Source of the DNA: Moraxellaceae bacterium
GTDB taxonomy: Bacteria > Pseudomonadota > Gammaproteobacteria > Pseudomonadales > Ketobacteraceae
DNA length: 5,786 bases
Assembly: GCA_002402125.1 (NCBI GenBank)
Contig: NVVG01000212.1
Location: 2,031-7,816, forward strand
Reading direction: 5' to 3'
Of this stretch, positions 1 through 5,786 are shown one piece after another (within the stretch, counting starts at the first letter, position 1; the number at the start of each line of letters is the position of its first letter). The position numbers and the translations under genes were made by a program. The notes below the pieces were generated by a model. It did not search any database. It was given only the letters and a program-made list of their open reading frames with translations, and was not told where the DNA came from.

Positions 1-1046
1 TGATCCAGCGTTTTACGAATATGTTCAAAAGCGGCGGACCTTTTCTTTTTAGCTTTTTGTTGTTGCTTGAGATCGGCTTCAGCTTCCACGTCAATATCCA
101 ATGATTCGATGTAACCTGCGTCAAATTCGGAGTCTTCAGGAAGGGGTTTTTTGATTTTTTTCTTTTTGTCGGATGGACGTTGTTGCTGACGGGCAATACG
201 TTGGGCGGCACGTTCGCTCAGTACCAAAATGGCGATACGTCGGTTGGTTGGGTTAAGTGGGTTATCTCGATCAAATAATACCGAAGAAGCTAGGCCAGAC
301 ACCTGGGCAACCTTATTACCAATAATGCCCCCGCTAACCAGTGCGCGTCGTGCTGAATTTGCGCGTTCTGCGGATAGCTCCCAGTTGGAATAATCGTCAC
401 GTTCGGTAAAGGCCGCAGCATCAGTATGCCCTGATACGCTAATTTTGTTTTCTAATGTGCCAATGGTGGCGGCGAGCTCTTTTAGGATAACCACAGTGTG
501 GCGTTTGATTCTACTGCTGCCGCTATTAAACATGGGTCGCGAGTCTTTATCGATGATTTGAATGTGCAATCCATCTTCAGTAATTTCGATAAGGATTTGA
601 TCTTTGAACTTTTCTAAATCGGGGTTTTCTTCAATCTTGGCTTCTAAGGTGGTTTTTAATTCTTGAAATTTTTTCATTTCAATTTGTTGCGCCAGGTCTT
701 GTACGGCTTCTTCATCCAGCGAAATGTGGCGTTGTTCTTGGTCCTCGGCCGTTTCTTGTTTTCCGCCATCATCGGAACTGTCGGTATCCATTAGGCTGCC
801 TTCAAGATCAATAATATAGGGCGAACCTCCGTCAGTGAAAGCCGTTGGGTCACTGAAATAGCCGGAAATAGCCTTTTTTTCTTCTTCGCTGGAGGCTTCT
901 AACAGCCATAACACCAGAAAAAATGCCATCATTGCCACGGCAAAGTCAGCAAAAGCGACTTTCCACGCGCCGCCATGATGGCCACCTTTAACAACCTTTT
1001 TGACTTTGCGTACAATAATCGGCCGTTCGCCGTTTTCGAATTCCAT
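1..1046 (-). CDS. motB: Flagellar motor stator protein MotB (3' end beyond the window)
   Basis: MotB is the peptidoglycan-anchored half of the MotA/MotB stator, which couples ion flow to flagellar rotation. I translated 348 codons from ATG at 1046-1044 to the left edge without a stop. Residues 1-27 are a basic cytoplasmic tail. Residues 28-49 are the single membrane segment, beginning WKVAFADFAVAMMAFF, with Asp34 at the place of the ion-binding aspartate (E. coli Asp32). Residues 53-66 resemble the amphipathic periplasmic plug. An acidic, low-complexity linker follows (about 85-105). Residues 150-277 are the OmpA/MotB peptidoglycan-binding domain, with SGHTD at 205-209, YSNWELSAERAN at 219-230 and NRRIAILVL at 268-276. 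After it comes a charged, Lys-rich tail of at least 71 residues. The start lies two bases after the motA stop, so the two genes are co-transcribed and probably translationally coupled. Pseudomonas MotB is about 347 residues, so little should be missing. Identity is near certain; proton rather than sodium coupling is inferred from MotB-like rather than PomB-like sequence. Confidence 0.97.
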   Translation of the reverse strand, partial: MEFENGERPIIVRKVKKVVKGGHHGGAWKVAFADFAVAMMAFFLVLWLLEASSEEEKKAISGYFSDPTAFTDGGSPYIIDLEGSLMDTDSSDDGGKQETAEDQEQRHISLDEEAVQDLAQQIEMKKFQELKTTLEAKIEENPDLEKFKDQILIEITEDGLHIQIIDKDSRPMFNSGSSRIKRHTVVILKELAATIGTLENKISVSGHTDAAAFTERDDYSNWELSAERANSARRALVSGGIIGNKVAQVSGLASSVLFDRDNPLNPTNRRIAILVLSERAAQRIARQQQRPSDKKKKIKKPLPEDSEFDAGYIESLDIDVEAEADLKQQQKAKKKRSAAFEHIRKTLD

Positions 1047-1048
1047 TA

Positions 1049-1900
1049 TTAACGACCGCGGATGTGTTCTTCTAGTTCGGTAAAGGTTGGCCGCTCATTG
1101 GAGTAGAGGGTTTTACGGCCAAATTCCACGGCAAGTTGAGGAGGAATGCCATTGACGGTCGCTAACATGCAGGTCTTGGCACACTCAAATACTTTCATGC
1201 TCTCTTTGGCGCGATGTTCTATTGAGGAGCTTAACGGCGATACAAAACCATAAGCTAACAAGATACCTAAGAATGTGCCTACTAGTGCGGCGGCAACGTG
1301 CAACCCTAATTCTTCTGGTGGCCCGCCTAGGGACTTCATGGTAATAACAATGCCCATAACCGCCGCAACAATTCCAAAACCAGGCAATGCATCGGCGACT
1401 TGACTGAGGGCCCCTGCGGGAGCTTCGGCTTCTTCTAGGCTGGTTTCGATGTCTTGATCCATTAAGCTCTCGAGCTCAAATGCAGATAAATTGCCCGTTG
1501 AAATAATGCGTAGATAGTCGCAGATGAAATCCAATAACGTTTGGTCTTGTAGGATTCTGGGGTAGCGAAGAAATAATTCGCTCGACTCGGGCCCTTCAAT
1601 ATCCTCTTCGATGGCCATTAGGCCGTTGCGACGGGACTTGTTGAATAACTCGTAGAGCAGCGCCAGCAGATCCATAAAGGCTTCTTGGCTGTGATGTTTA
1701 CCCGAAAATGCGGCCCCAATAGCACGGCCGACGCCTTTAATAACGTGAAGAGGGTTCGCTACGATGAAGGCACCAAGGGCTGCGCCGCCGATAATGAGTA
1801 ACTCAAATGGCTGCCAGAGAGTGGCCATTTCGCCATGTGATAATACAAAACCGCCAAAAACACTTGCGCAAACAATGATATATCCAAAAATAATTGCCAT
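1049..1900 (-). CDS. motA: Flagellar motor stator protein MotA
   Basis: MotA is the four-helix inner-membrane stator subunit that surrounds MotB and pushes on FliG in the rotor. The 283-residue product is complete and collinear with E. coli MotA through the core, so key residues fall at the same numbers: Arg90 and Glu98 in the cytoplasmic loop (FliG contact), Pro173 in DALPGFG at the start of the third membrane segment, Thr209 in VGTFLGILLAYG, and Pro222 in SPL in the fourth segment. Membrane segments lie at about 2-21, 33-50, 171-191 and 201-222. The C-terminal signature AVEFGRKTLYSNERPTF is intact. The protein lacks the short extra tail of E. coli MotA (295 residues) and matches the usual Pseudomonas length. 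The ATG at 1900-1898 gives the expected N-terminus; upstream only a weak AGGG lies about 14 bases away, so the ribosome binding site is poor. motA is the first gene of the motAB unit, transcribed away from the HDOD gene. Confidence 0.98.
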   Translation of the reverse strand: MAIIFGYIIVCASVFGGFVLSHGEMATLWQPFELLIIGGAALGAFIVANPLHVIKGVGRAIGAAFSGKHHSQEAFMDLLALLYELFNKSRRNGLMAIEEDIEGPESSELFLRYPRILQDQTLLDFICDYLRIISTGNLSAFELESLMDQDIETSLEEAEAPAGALSQVADALPGFGIVAAVMGIVITMKSLGGPPEELGLHVAAALVGTFLGILLAYGFVSPLSSSIEHRAKESMKVFECAKTCMLATVNGIPPQLAVEFGRKTLYSNERPTFTELEEHIRGR

Positions 1901-1991
1901 GAAATGTACGTAGACCCTAATTCTGTGATGCTGAATGGATTTCTAGAGCTATAGTTAAAGTTAAGGACAGCTTTGGTGATTTAACAAATTT
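1901..1991. promoter_or_regulatory. Divergent intergenic region between motA and the HDOD-GAF gene
   Basis: This 91-base spacer must carry the promoters for motAB (minus) and the HDOD-GAF gene (plus). On the plus strand I see TATAGT at 1950-1955, a five-of-six match to a sigma-70 -10 box, with no convincing -35 box at the right distance. Also on the plus strand, TAAAGTTA (1956-1963), 11 bases, then GGTGATTT (1975-1982) resembles the two halves of a FliA (sigma-28) promoter, though the second half is weak. On the minus strand I found no clear sigma-28 or sigma-70 promoter for motA. Functions are inferred from position; specific boxes are tentative. Confidence 0.5.
1975..1980 (+). promoter_or_regulatory. 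Probable ribosome binding site of the HDOD-GAF gene
   Basis: GGTGAT is complementary to the 3' end of 16S rRNA (the distal part of the full TAAGGAGGTGAT consensus) and ends 11 bases before the ATG at 1992. A second piece of that consensus, TAAGGA at 1962-1967, is too far upstream (24 bases) to serve this start. An in-frame TGA at 1977-1979 rules out any start further upstream, so ATG 1992 is the first possible start. Confidence 0.5.
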
Positions 1992-3743
1992 ATGTCAACA
2001 CAATTTTCTCCAAAAGGCCTAGACGCCTGGTTAACTATCTTGGATGACAGCTTCTTGCCGGTAATGCCGGTAACTGCGAAGGTGTTAGGTCAACTTCTGA
2101 AAGATGAAGGCGTATCGCTGCATGATGTTGGTACGTTAATAGAGCAAGACCCCGTGATGACGGTGCATCTGCTGCGCGAGGTGAACCGGGTGTTCGCTAA
2201 AAAAGCCGCCGGGACGTTAACAAATGTACAACATTGTTTGTCTTTATTGGGCTTAGATCGAGCCAGAATCCTGCTGAAACGCTTTAAAACAATTAAAGGT
2301 GATCCTCAAAGTGGCCGTGATATGGCTTATATGCGAGCGATTATGCAGAGTCTGCATGCGGCGGCACAGGCGCGGGCATGGAATGCTGTGCGACATCAAG
2401 CATCGCCAGAGCATGTGTATTTATCCACATTAATGGCCGGCGTGCCGATGTGGTGCCTGTGGCGTTTTGCCTATAAAGAAATGAAAATCATCGATACCTT
2501 TCAAAAACGTGAGCGGGTACCGGCAGTTGACGCTGAACGGGCGGTATTGGGCTGTACCCGGGAGGAGCTGGTGTTAGCGTTAGCAAAACGTTGGCATTTT
2601 CCAGAAAATATTATCAACGCGATGGATGGTTCAAAGTTACCTTCTCGTCGTTATTTAGCGGCGGCGGTGAAAATAGGGCTGGCTGATAAAAAGCCCGTAT
2701 TGCCCAATAAAGATGAGACCGGGCGTATTGTAAATTTGCCATCATTTCCAGCGGCGCTAGCCAATTGGTTGGCCGAGGAGGCCAGTATTGATTGGTATTC
2801 TCGCCAGACCTATCGTTGTTTGGCCATTATTGGCGCGTATTTGGGGGTTACGCAGGATGAGGCCTGGGCGGTTATTCGCGACGCGGCGTTGGCAACATCA
2901 CGGCGCTTCCCTATTCCTGGTGTGTTGACCCCAGGCGCCAGCTTGATATTCCCCCTGTTGCCGCCACAAAAAAGACGAATTCGGTTAGATTCCTTACCCG
3001 AGTTAGTTGGGCGACTAAAAGAAGGCGAGTCGATAACCACCATTACTCGCACTCCTAGTCGCACTTCGAGTCGCACTGGTGTGGCAAAAATGGACGTTTC
3101 TGATATTAGTGGCCCTCGCCGCAAAGCAACGTCACCAGTGGCATCAATGGCTACGGCGTCACCGATCCCGGATGCGGAAGCCGGAGTGCCTGGATTTAAG
3201 AGTGTGGTGAAACGCCGGGTATTTGAACGCTATGTGAAACGCCTAATTGGTGAAGTCGGTTATTTTTCTGCCGAGCATGAAGTGATTCGTAGTACAGCGG
3301 ATGTGCTGTTTGATGTGACTGAGCTACAGCGCGTGGTTATTGGACTTGTGGATAAGAAAGCTGGCAAATTACGCGGATATTATGCAATCGGTTGCGAAGC
3401 TTCTCCGCAGCTGGAAAAGTTCAGCGTCGATTTAAAGACACCTAGTTTCTTTAACCAATTGTTGCGTAAACCACAGGCGGTTTGGGTGAGTCCAGAGCGG
3501 GAAGCCGAGGTTGCTGGGTTGGTGCCTGGTGAGTTTAAGCAGGCTGCGCAGTCAGATGAATATATTGTGATGCCGGTTTTTAATAGCAAAGGCGCCTTTG
3601 GCATTGTGTATGCTGACAAGGCTATTAACGCTGGGGGGGATTTGAGTGAGGCCGAATTGAAAATATGCCGCACCATCGCTAACGCAACCAGTAAGCACCT
3701 AATCCAGATGGCGAAAAAAACCAAAACAGGTAAAGAAGGCTGA
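1992..3743 (+). CDS. HDOD domain protein with C-terminal GAF-like domain
   Basis: Probable cytoplasmic signalling protein of 583 residues; no signal peptide or membrane segment is visible. Residues about 18-285 form an HDOD domain: LPVMPVTAKVLGQLL (22-36), LIEQDPVMTVHLLREVN (49-65) and LTNVQHCLSLLGLDRAR (76-92) follow the family pattern. The metal-binding His-Asp pair of true HD phosphohydrolases is missing: where they have LLHDIG, this has LMAGVP (147-152). It is therefore unlikely to be a phosphodiesterase, which is the family norm. Residues about 325-400 are a basic, Ser/Thr/Pro/Arg-rich linker, presumably disordered, with a short RTxS repeat. Residues about 402-575 look like a GAF domain: an N-terminal helix, ADVLFDVTELQRVVIGLVD, and the late strand pair EYIVMPVF...GAFGIVYADK. 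The ligand is unknown. The end is Lys-rich. The gene is divergent from motAB and leads the rhodanese and psd genes on the same strand; Pseudomonas has a gene at the same place. The domain calls are firm for HDOD and good for GAF. Role unknown; a part in motility or signal control is inference from position. Confidence 0.9.
   Translation: MSTQFSPKGLDAWLTILDDSFLPVMPVTAKVLGQLLKDEGVSLHDVGTLIEQDPVMTVHLLREVNRVFAKKAAGTLTNVQHCLSLLGLDRARILLKRFKTIKGDPQSGRDMAYMRAIMQSLHAAAQARAWNAVRHQASPEHVYLSTLMAGVPMWCLWRFAYKEMKIIDTFQKRERVPAVDAERAVLGCTREELVLALAKRWHFPENIINAMDGSKLPSRRYLAAAVKIGLADKKPVLPNKDETGRIVNLPSFPAALANWLAEEASIDWYSRQTYRCLAIIGAYLGVTQDEAWAVIRDAALATSRRFPIPGVLTPGASLIFPLLPPQKRRIRLDSLPELVGRLKEGESITTITRTPSRTSSRTGVAKMDVSDISGPRRKATSPVASMATASPIPDAEAGVPGFKSVVKRRVFERYVKRLIGEVGYFSAEHEVIRSTADVLFDVTELQRVVIGLVDKKAGKLRGYYAIGCEASPQLEKFSVDLKTPSFFNQLLRKPQAVWVSPEREAEVAGLVPGEFKQAAQSDEYIVMPVFNSKGAFGIVYADKAINAGGDLSEAELKICRTIANATSKHLIQMAKKTKTGKEG
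3048..3077 (+). repeat. 12-base in-frame tandem repeat encoding RTxS units
   Basis: Two and a half copies of a 12-base unit, CGCACTYCKAGT, lie head to tail at 3048-3059, 3060-3071 and 3072-3077. They encode RTPS-RTSS-RT (residues 353-362) within the linker between the HDOD and GAF-like domains. The two full copies differ at two positions. The unit length is a multiple of three, so copy-number change would keep the frame. Seen directly; any function as a flexible or basic tether is inference. Confidence 0.75.
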
Positions 3744-3785
3744 TTTTTAACCGGAGCCTAATGCACGACTTTTGTTTCTACTTCC

Positions 3786-3814
3786 TTTACACTTCCGCCA
3801 TTCGTAATCTTAAT
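3786..3814 (+). promoter_or_regulatory. Candidate sigma-70 promoter upstream of the rhodanese gene
   Basis: TTTACA at 3786-3791 (five of six to the -35 consensus) is followed after 17 bases by CTTAAT at 3809-3814 (four of six to the -10 consensus). Transcription would begin near 3821, leaving a leader of only about ten bases before ATG 3831. It lies in the 87-base gap after the HDOD-GAF gene, which is wide enough for a separate promoter. Read-through from the HDOD-GAF gene is equally possible, since I see no terminator in this gap. Confidence 0.3.
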
Positions 3815-3830
3815 CTTAGATGGTGTGAAT

Positions 3831-4664
3831 ATGGCCTTAGATCCAATTGATCTCCCCCTTCTTATTGAAGCCGAGCAGCTAGAGCCATTGCTTGGTCATC
3901 CACAGCTATTGATTGTAGATTTGTCTGCGATACAGTTTTATATGCGTTGTCATGTGCCGGGTGCGATCTATTTGTCGTTTTCGGAGCTGATGCGCAGTGA
4001 AAAGCCCATATTAGGCTTGCTGCCAACCCAAGAACAATTGACGACACTTTTCTCATCTATCGGTTTAACGCCGGATACTCATGTCGTGGCCTATGACGGT
4101 GAAGGTGGTGGTTGGGCCGGGCGTTTATTGTGGACACTTGACGTCATTGGTCATAAGCGTTATTCCTATTTAAATGGCGGCATCCATGCTTGGGCGAAGC
4201 GAAAAATGGAGCTACAGAGTGAAGAGATGATCCCCACGCCAACGGACTACCAGGTGACGTTGGATCTGACGGCAAGTGTGGATAAACAATATTTATTGGA
4301 TAACTTGAATCGTGATGATCTGGTGATTTGGGATGCCCGTTCATTGGCTGAGCATACCGGCGAAAAAATGCTGGCCGCGCGTGCTGGCCATATGCCAGGT
4401 GCTGCCCATTATGAATGGACACAAGCAATGGATCAAATGGATGCGTTGCGTATTCGAGATTTAGACACGGTTCGAGCCGAGCTGGCAAAGATCGGGATTA
4501 GCGGAGACAAGGAGATAGTGACCCATTGTCAAAGCCACCATCGTTCGGCGTTTACCTACTTATTGGGTCGAATCCTGGGTTTTAAAAATATAAAAGCCTA
4601 TCCAGGCTCCTGGTCTGAGTGGGGCAACGATCCAGATACCCCCATCGAACTTAGCGATATTTGA
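3831..4664 (+). CDS. rhdA: Thiosulfate sulfurtransferase (tandem rhodanese, RhdA type)
   Basis: Moves sulfane sulfur from a donor such as thiosulfate to cyanide or another nucleophile through a cysteine persulfide; expected to be cytoplasmic. The 277-residue product has two rhodanese domains, close to the 271 residues of Azotobacter vinelandii RhdA. The N-terminal domain (about 10-126) is inactive: its loop position reads YDGEGGGWAGR (88-98), without cysteine. The C-terminal domain (about 150-275) carries the active-site loop THCQSHHR with Cys233. Azotobacter RhdA has CQTHHR, so there is one conservative Thr-to-Ser change. The CH2A-type motif IWDARSLAEHTGEK, HMPGAAHYEWT and the C-terminal GSWSEWGNDPDTPIEL also match RhdA closely. 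I chose ATG 3831; GTG at 3825, in frame, would add two residues, and neither start has a good ribosome binding site. It sits between the HDOD-GAF gene and psd, as rhdA does in Pseudomonas. The physiological acceptor cannot be told from sequence; cyanide detoxification or sulfur supply are the usual proposals. Confidence 0.94.
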   Translation: MALDPIDLPLLIEAEQLEPLLGHPQLLIVDLSAIQFYMRCHVPGAIYLSFSELMRSEKPILGLLPTQEQLTTLFSSIGLTPDTHVVAYDGEGGGWAGRLLWTLDVIGHKRYSYLNGGIHAWAKRKMELQSEEMIPTPTDYQVTLDLTASVDKQYLLDNLNRDDLVIWDARSLAEHTGEKMLAARAGHMPGAAHYEWTQAMDQMDALRIRDLDTVRAELAKIGISGDKEIVTHCQSHHRSAFTYLLGRILGFKNIKAYPGSWSEWGNDPDTPIELSDI

Positions 4665-4706
4665 TACGCTAACCTTATTAATATTCTGCGATTAGATGAA
4701 AACCTT

Positions 4707-5558
4707 ATGAACGAAAAATTATCTGTATTACCGCAATATATAGTGCCACAACATTGGTTGTCCCGTTTGGCGGGCTTGGTGGCCGAATCAACGGTGCCGG
4801 CAGTCAAAAATACCTTTATCCAGCAATTTATAAAGGTTTACGGGATTGATATGAATGAAGCGTTGGAGTCCGATCCAACGGCGTACAATACCTTTAATGA
4901 TTTTTTCACCCGGGCCCTTAAAAAAGGTGTTAGAAGCATTACCGAACAAGGTATTGCTTGCCCTGCCGATGGCTCCGTGAGTCAAATCGGCGAAATATCT
5001 AATGACCTGATTTTTCAAGCCAAGGGGCATTACTATCGTATTGACGAATTGTTAGGTGGTCGGTCCAGTAATGCTGAGTTATTTAAGAATGGTAGTTTTG
5101 CAACAATTTATCTGTCTCCAAAAGACTACCACCGGGTACATATTCCCTTTGCCGGTACTTTAAAAGAGATGACCTATGTGCCGGGTAAATTGTTTTCGGT
5201 GAATGGTAAAACCGCTAACCAAGTGCCGGGTTTATTTGCCCGTAATGAGCGCGTGGTATGCCTGTTTGATACCGCGATGGGGCCAATGGTTGTGGTATTG
5301 GTAGGTGCCATGATTGTTGCTAGTGTTGAAACCACCTGGGCCGGTTTGGTGACGCCCCATAGACGGCATATATTTGTAAATGATTATTCGGGTACCGACC
5401 AACAACCGATTACCTTTGAACGTGGCGATGAAATGGGGCGCTTCAAGTTAGGTTCCACCGCTATTGTGTTATTCCCAGAAGGTAAGGTGAAATGGGATAA
5501 GCAATTGGGTGAAGGCTCCCCGGTTAAAATGGGGCAACAAATAGCAAGTTTGCTCTAG
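4707..5558 (+). CDS. psd: Phosphatidylserine decarboxylase proenzyme
   Basis: Decarboxylates phosphatidylserine to phosphatidylethanolamine at the inner face of the cytoplasmic membrane, the last step in making the main zwitterionic lipid. The proenzyme cleaves itself at the LGST motif (residues 248-251), turning Ser250 into the pyruvoyl cofactor; this gives a beta chain of about 249 residues and an alpha chain of about 34. Asp88 in PADG and the two histidines of DYHRVH (142 and 145), needed for self-cleavage and catalysis, are present. FNDFFTRALK (63-72), FARNERV and GRFKLGST are family signatures. At 283 residues it lacks the extra acidic C-terminal tail of the 322-residue E. coli enzyme; short forms are common. 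It follows the rhodanese gene by 42 bases on the same strand and could share its transcript. No strong ribosome binding site is visible before ATG 4707; the nearby ATG at 4696 is out of frame. A weak TTGATA (4661) and TATTCT (4682) pair with only 15 bases between could be a separate promoter. Confidence 0.98.
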   Translation: MNEKLSVLPQYIVPQHWLSRLAGLVAESTVPAVKNTFIQQFIKVYGIDMNEALESDPTAYNTFNDFFTRALKKGVRSITEQGIACPADGSVSQIGEISNDLIFQAKGHYYRIDELLGGRSSNAELFKNGSFATIYLSPKDYHRVHIPFAGTLKEMTYVPGKLFSVNGKTANQVPGLFARNERVVCLFDTAMGPMVVVLVGAMIVASVETTWAGLVTPHRRHIFVNDYSGTDQQPITFERGDEMGRFKLGSTAIVLFPEGKVKWDKQLGEGSPVKMGQQIASLL

Positions 5559-5561
5559 CAG

Positions 5562-5592
5562 ACCGACGGCCTTTGCCCTTAGCATCGGTTTA
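5562..5592 (+). terminator. Weak candidate terminator hairpin after psd
   Basis: ACCGA at 5562-5566 can pair with TCGGT at 5585-5589, followed by TTTATTT. Inside the 18-base loop, GGC (5568-5570) can pair with GCC (5575-5577) around CTTT. The outer stem is only five pairs and the U-tract is interrupted, so this is a marginal intrinsic terminator. Its place between convergent psd and queG is where one would be expected. Confidence 0.25.
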
Positions 5593-5606
5593 TTTGGGTG
5601 TTAATG

Positions 5607-5786
5607 TTAGGGTCGTTTTGATGTTTGTTGTTTAATTGCCCAGTCGATGTGTTCGTTGACTAATGCTGAATCACCGGTTTGTTTTGTTGTTAAGCCGCTT
5701 ATGATCTCAGCAGAATAGGGTGCATTACCTAATCCGACGGCAAGATTTCTTAACCAGCGCTCATAACCAATGCGTCGAATAGCCGA
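5607..5786 (-). CDS. queG: Epoxyqueuosine reductase QueG, C-terminal fragment
   Basis: QueG is a cobalamin- and iron-sulfur-dependent enzyme that reduces epoxyqueuosine to queuosine at position 34 of certain tRNAs, the last step of that pathway. Only the final 59 codons and the TAA stop (5609-5607) lie in the window; the gene continues past the right edge, and full-length QueG is about 350-380 residues. The visible part has SAIRRIGYERWLRNLAVGLG followed by NAPYS, the conserved end of the QueG HEAT-like helical region, then VNEHIDWAI, matching the family pattern of a closing helix with EHV.WAL. The catalytic and cluster-binding regions are outside the window. It converges on psd with a 48-base spacer. 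In E. coli queG also lies close to psd (psd-rsgA-orn-queG), which supports the call, though the arrangement here differs. I am fairly sure of the family; the fragment is too short to judge whether the gene is intact. Confidence 0.85.
   Translation of the reverse strand, partial: SAIRRIGYERWLRNLAVGLGNAPYSAEIISGLTTKQTGDSALVNEHIDWAIKQQTSKRP

Noticed and set aside
138..168. T-rich run that could look like a terminator U-tract on the plus strand
   Set aside because: It is the reverse complement of lysine codons in the MotB tail, with no preceding stem.
2810..3124. Open minus-strand frame inside the HDOD-GAF gene (similar ones at 3380-3724 and 4144-4488)
   Set aside because: They lie wholly within well-supported plus-strand genes, match no family I recognise and have no ribosome binding site; they are antisense shadows.
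3739..3760. GGCT...AGCC inverted pair just after the HDOD-GAF stop
   Set aside because: Only a four-base stem with a wide loop and no U-tract, so not a credible terminator.
4661..4687. TTGATA and TATTCT as a promoter for psd
   Set aside because: The spacing is 15 bases and the -10 match is four of six; too weak to list as a feature.
4696..4698. Earlier ATG as the psd start
   Set aside because: It is 11 bases upstream of ATG 4707 and out of frame with the decarboxylase.
1..5786. Search for tRNA, rRNA, CRISPR, insertion sequence or phage elements
   Set aside because: The window is nearly filled by housekeeping and motility genes; spacers are under 100 bases and show no tRNA-like folds, spaced repeats or transposase remnants by eye.

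Overview
This window looks like an ordinary chromosomal segment of a motile gammaproteobacterium. The evidence is a Pseudomonas/Cellvibrio-type gene order (motB-motA divergent from an HDOD gene, then an RhdA-type rhodanese and psd), protein sequences that align closely with gammaproteobacterial families, and moderate base composition. By eye I would guess a marine, non-enteric lineage such as Cellvibrionales or a relative; I cannot name a genus. I see no mobile element, RNA gene, CRISPR array or sign of recent transfer.

Layout. Positions 1-1046 (minus) hold motB, cut off near its C-terminus by the window edge. Positions 1049-1900 (minus) hold complete motA, two bases upstream of motB in the same transcript. 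Positions 1901-1991 are a 91-base divergent intergenic region. Positions 1992-3743 (plus) encode a 583-residue protein with an N-terminal HDOD domain, a basic Ser/Thr/Arg-rich linker and a C-terminal GAF-like domain. After an 87-base gap with a possible promoter comes a tandem-domain thiosulfate sulfurtransferase of the RhdA type (3831-4664). A 42-base gap separates it from psd, phosphatidylserine decarboxylase (4707-5558). After 48 bases of convergent spacer, the last 59 codons of queG (epoxyqueuosine reductase) enter on the minus strand and run off the right edge.

How the genes work together. MotA and MotB form the ion-conducting stator of the flagellar motor. The HDOD-GAF protein has no catalytic HD pair and is probably a protein-interaction or signalling scaffold; its position opposite motAB makes a link to motility or c-di-GMP-type signalling plausible but unproven. 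RhdA, Psd and QueG are housekeeping enzymes (sulfane sulfur transfer, phosphatidylethanolamine synthesis, queuosine tRNA modification). They share this neighbourhood in many gammaproteobacteria without an obvious shared pathway. The best candidate for something under-described is the HDOD-GAF protein; nothing else suggests a novel system.
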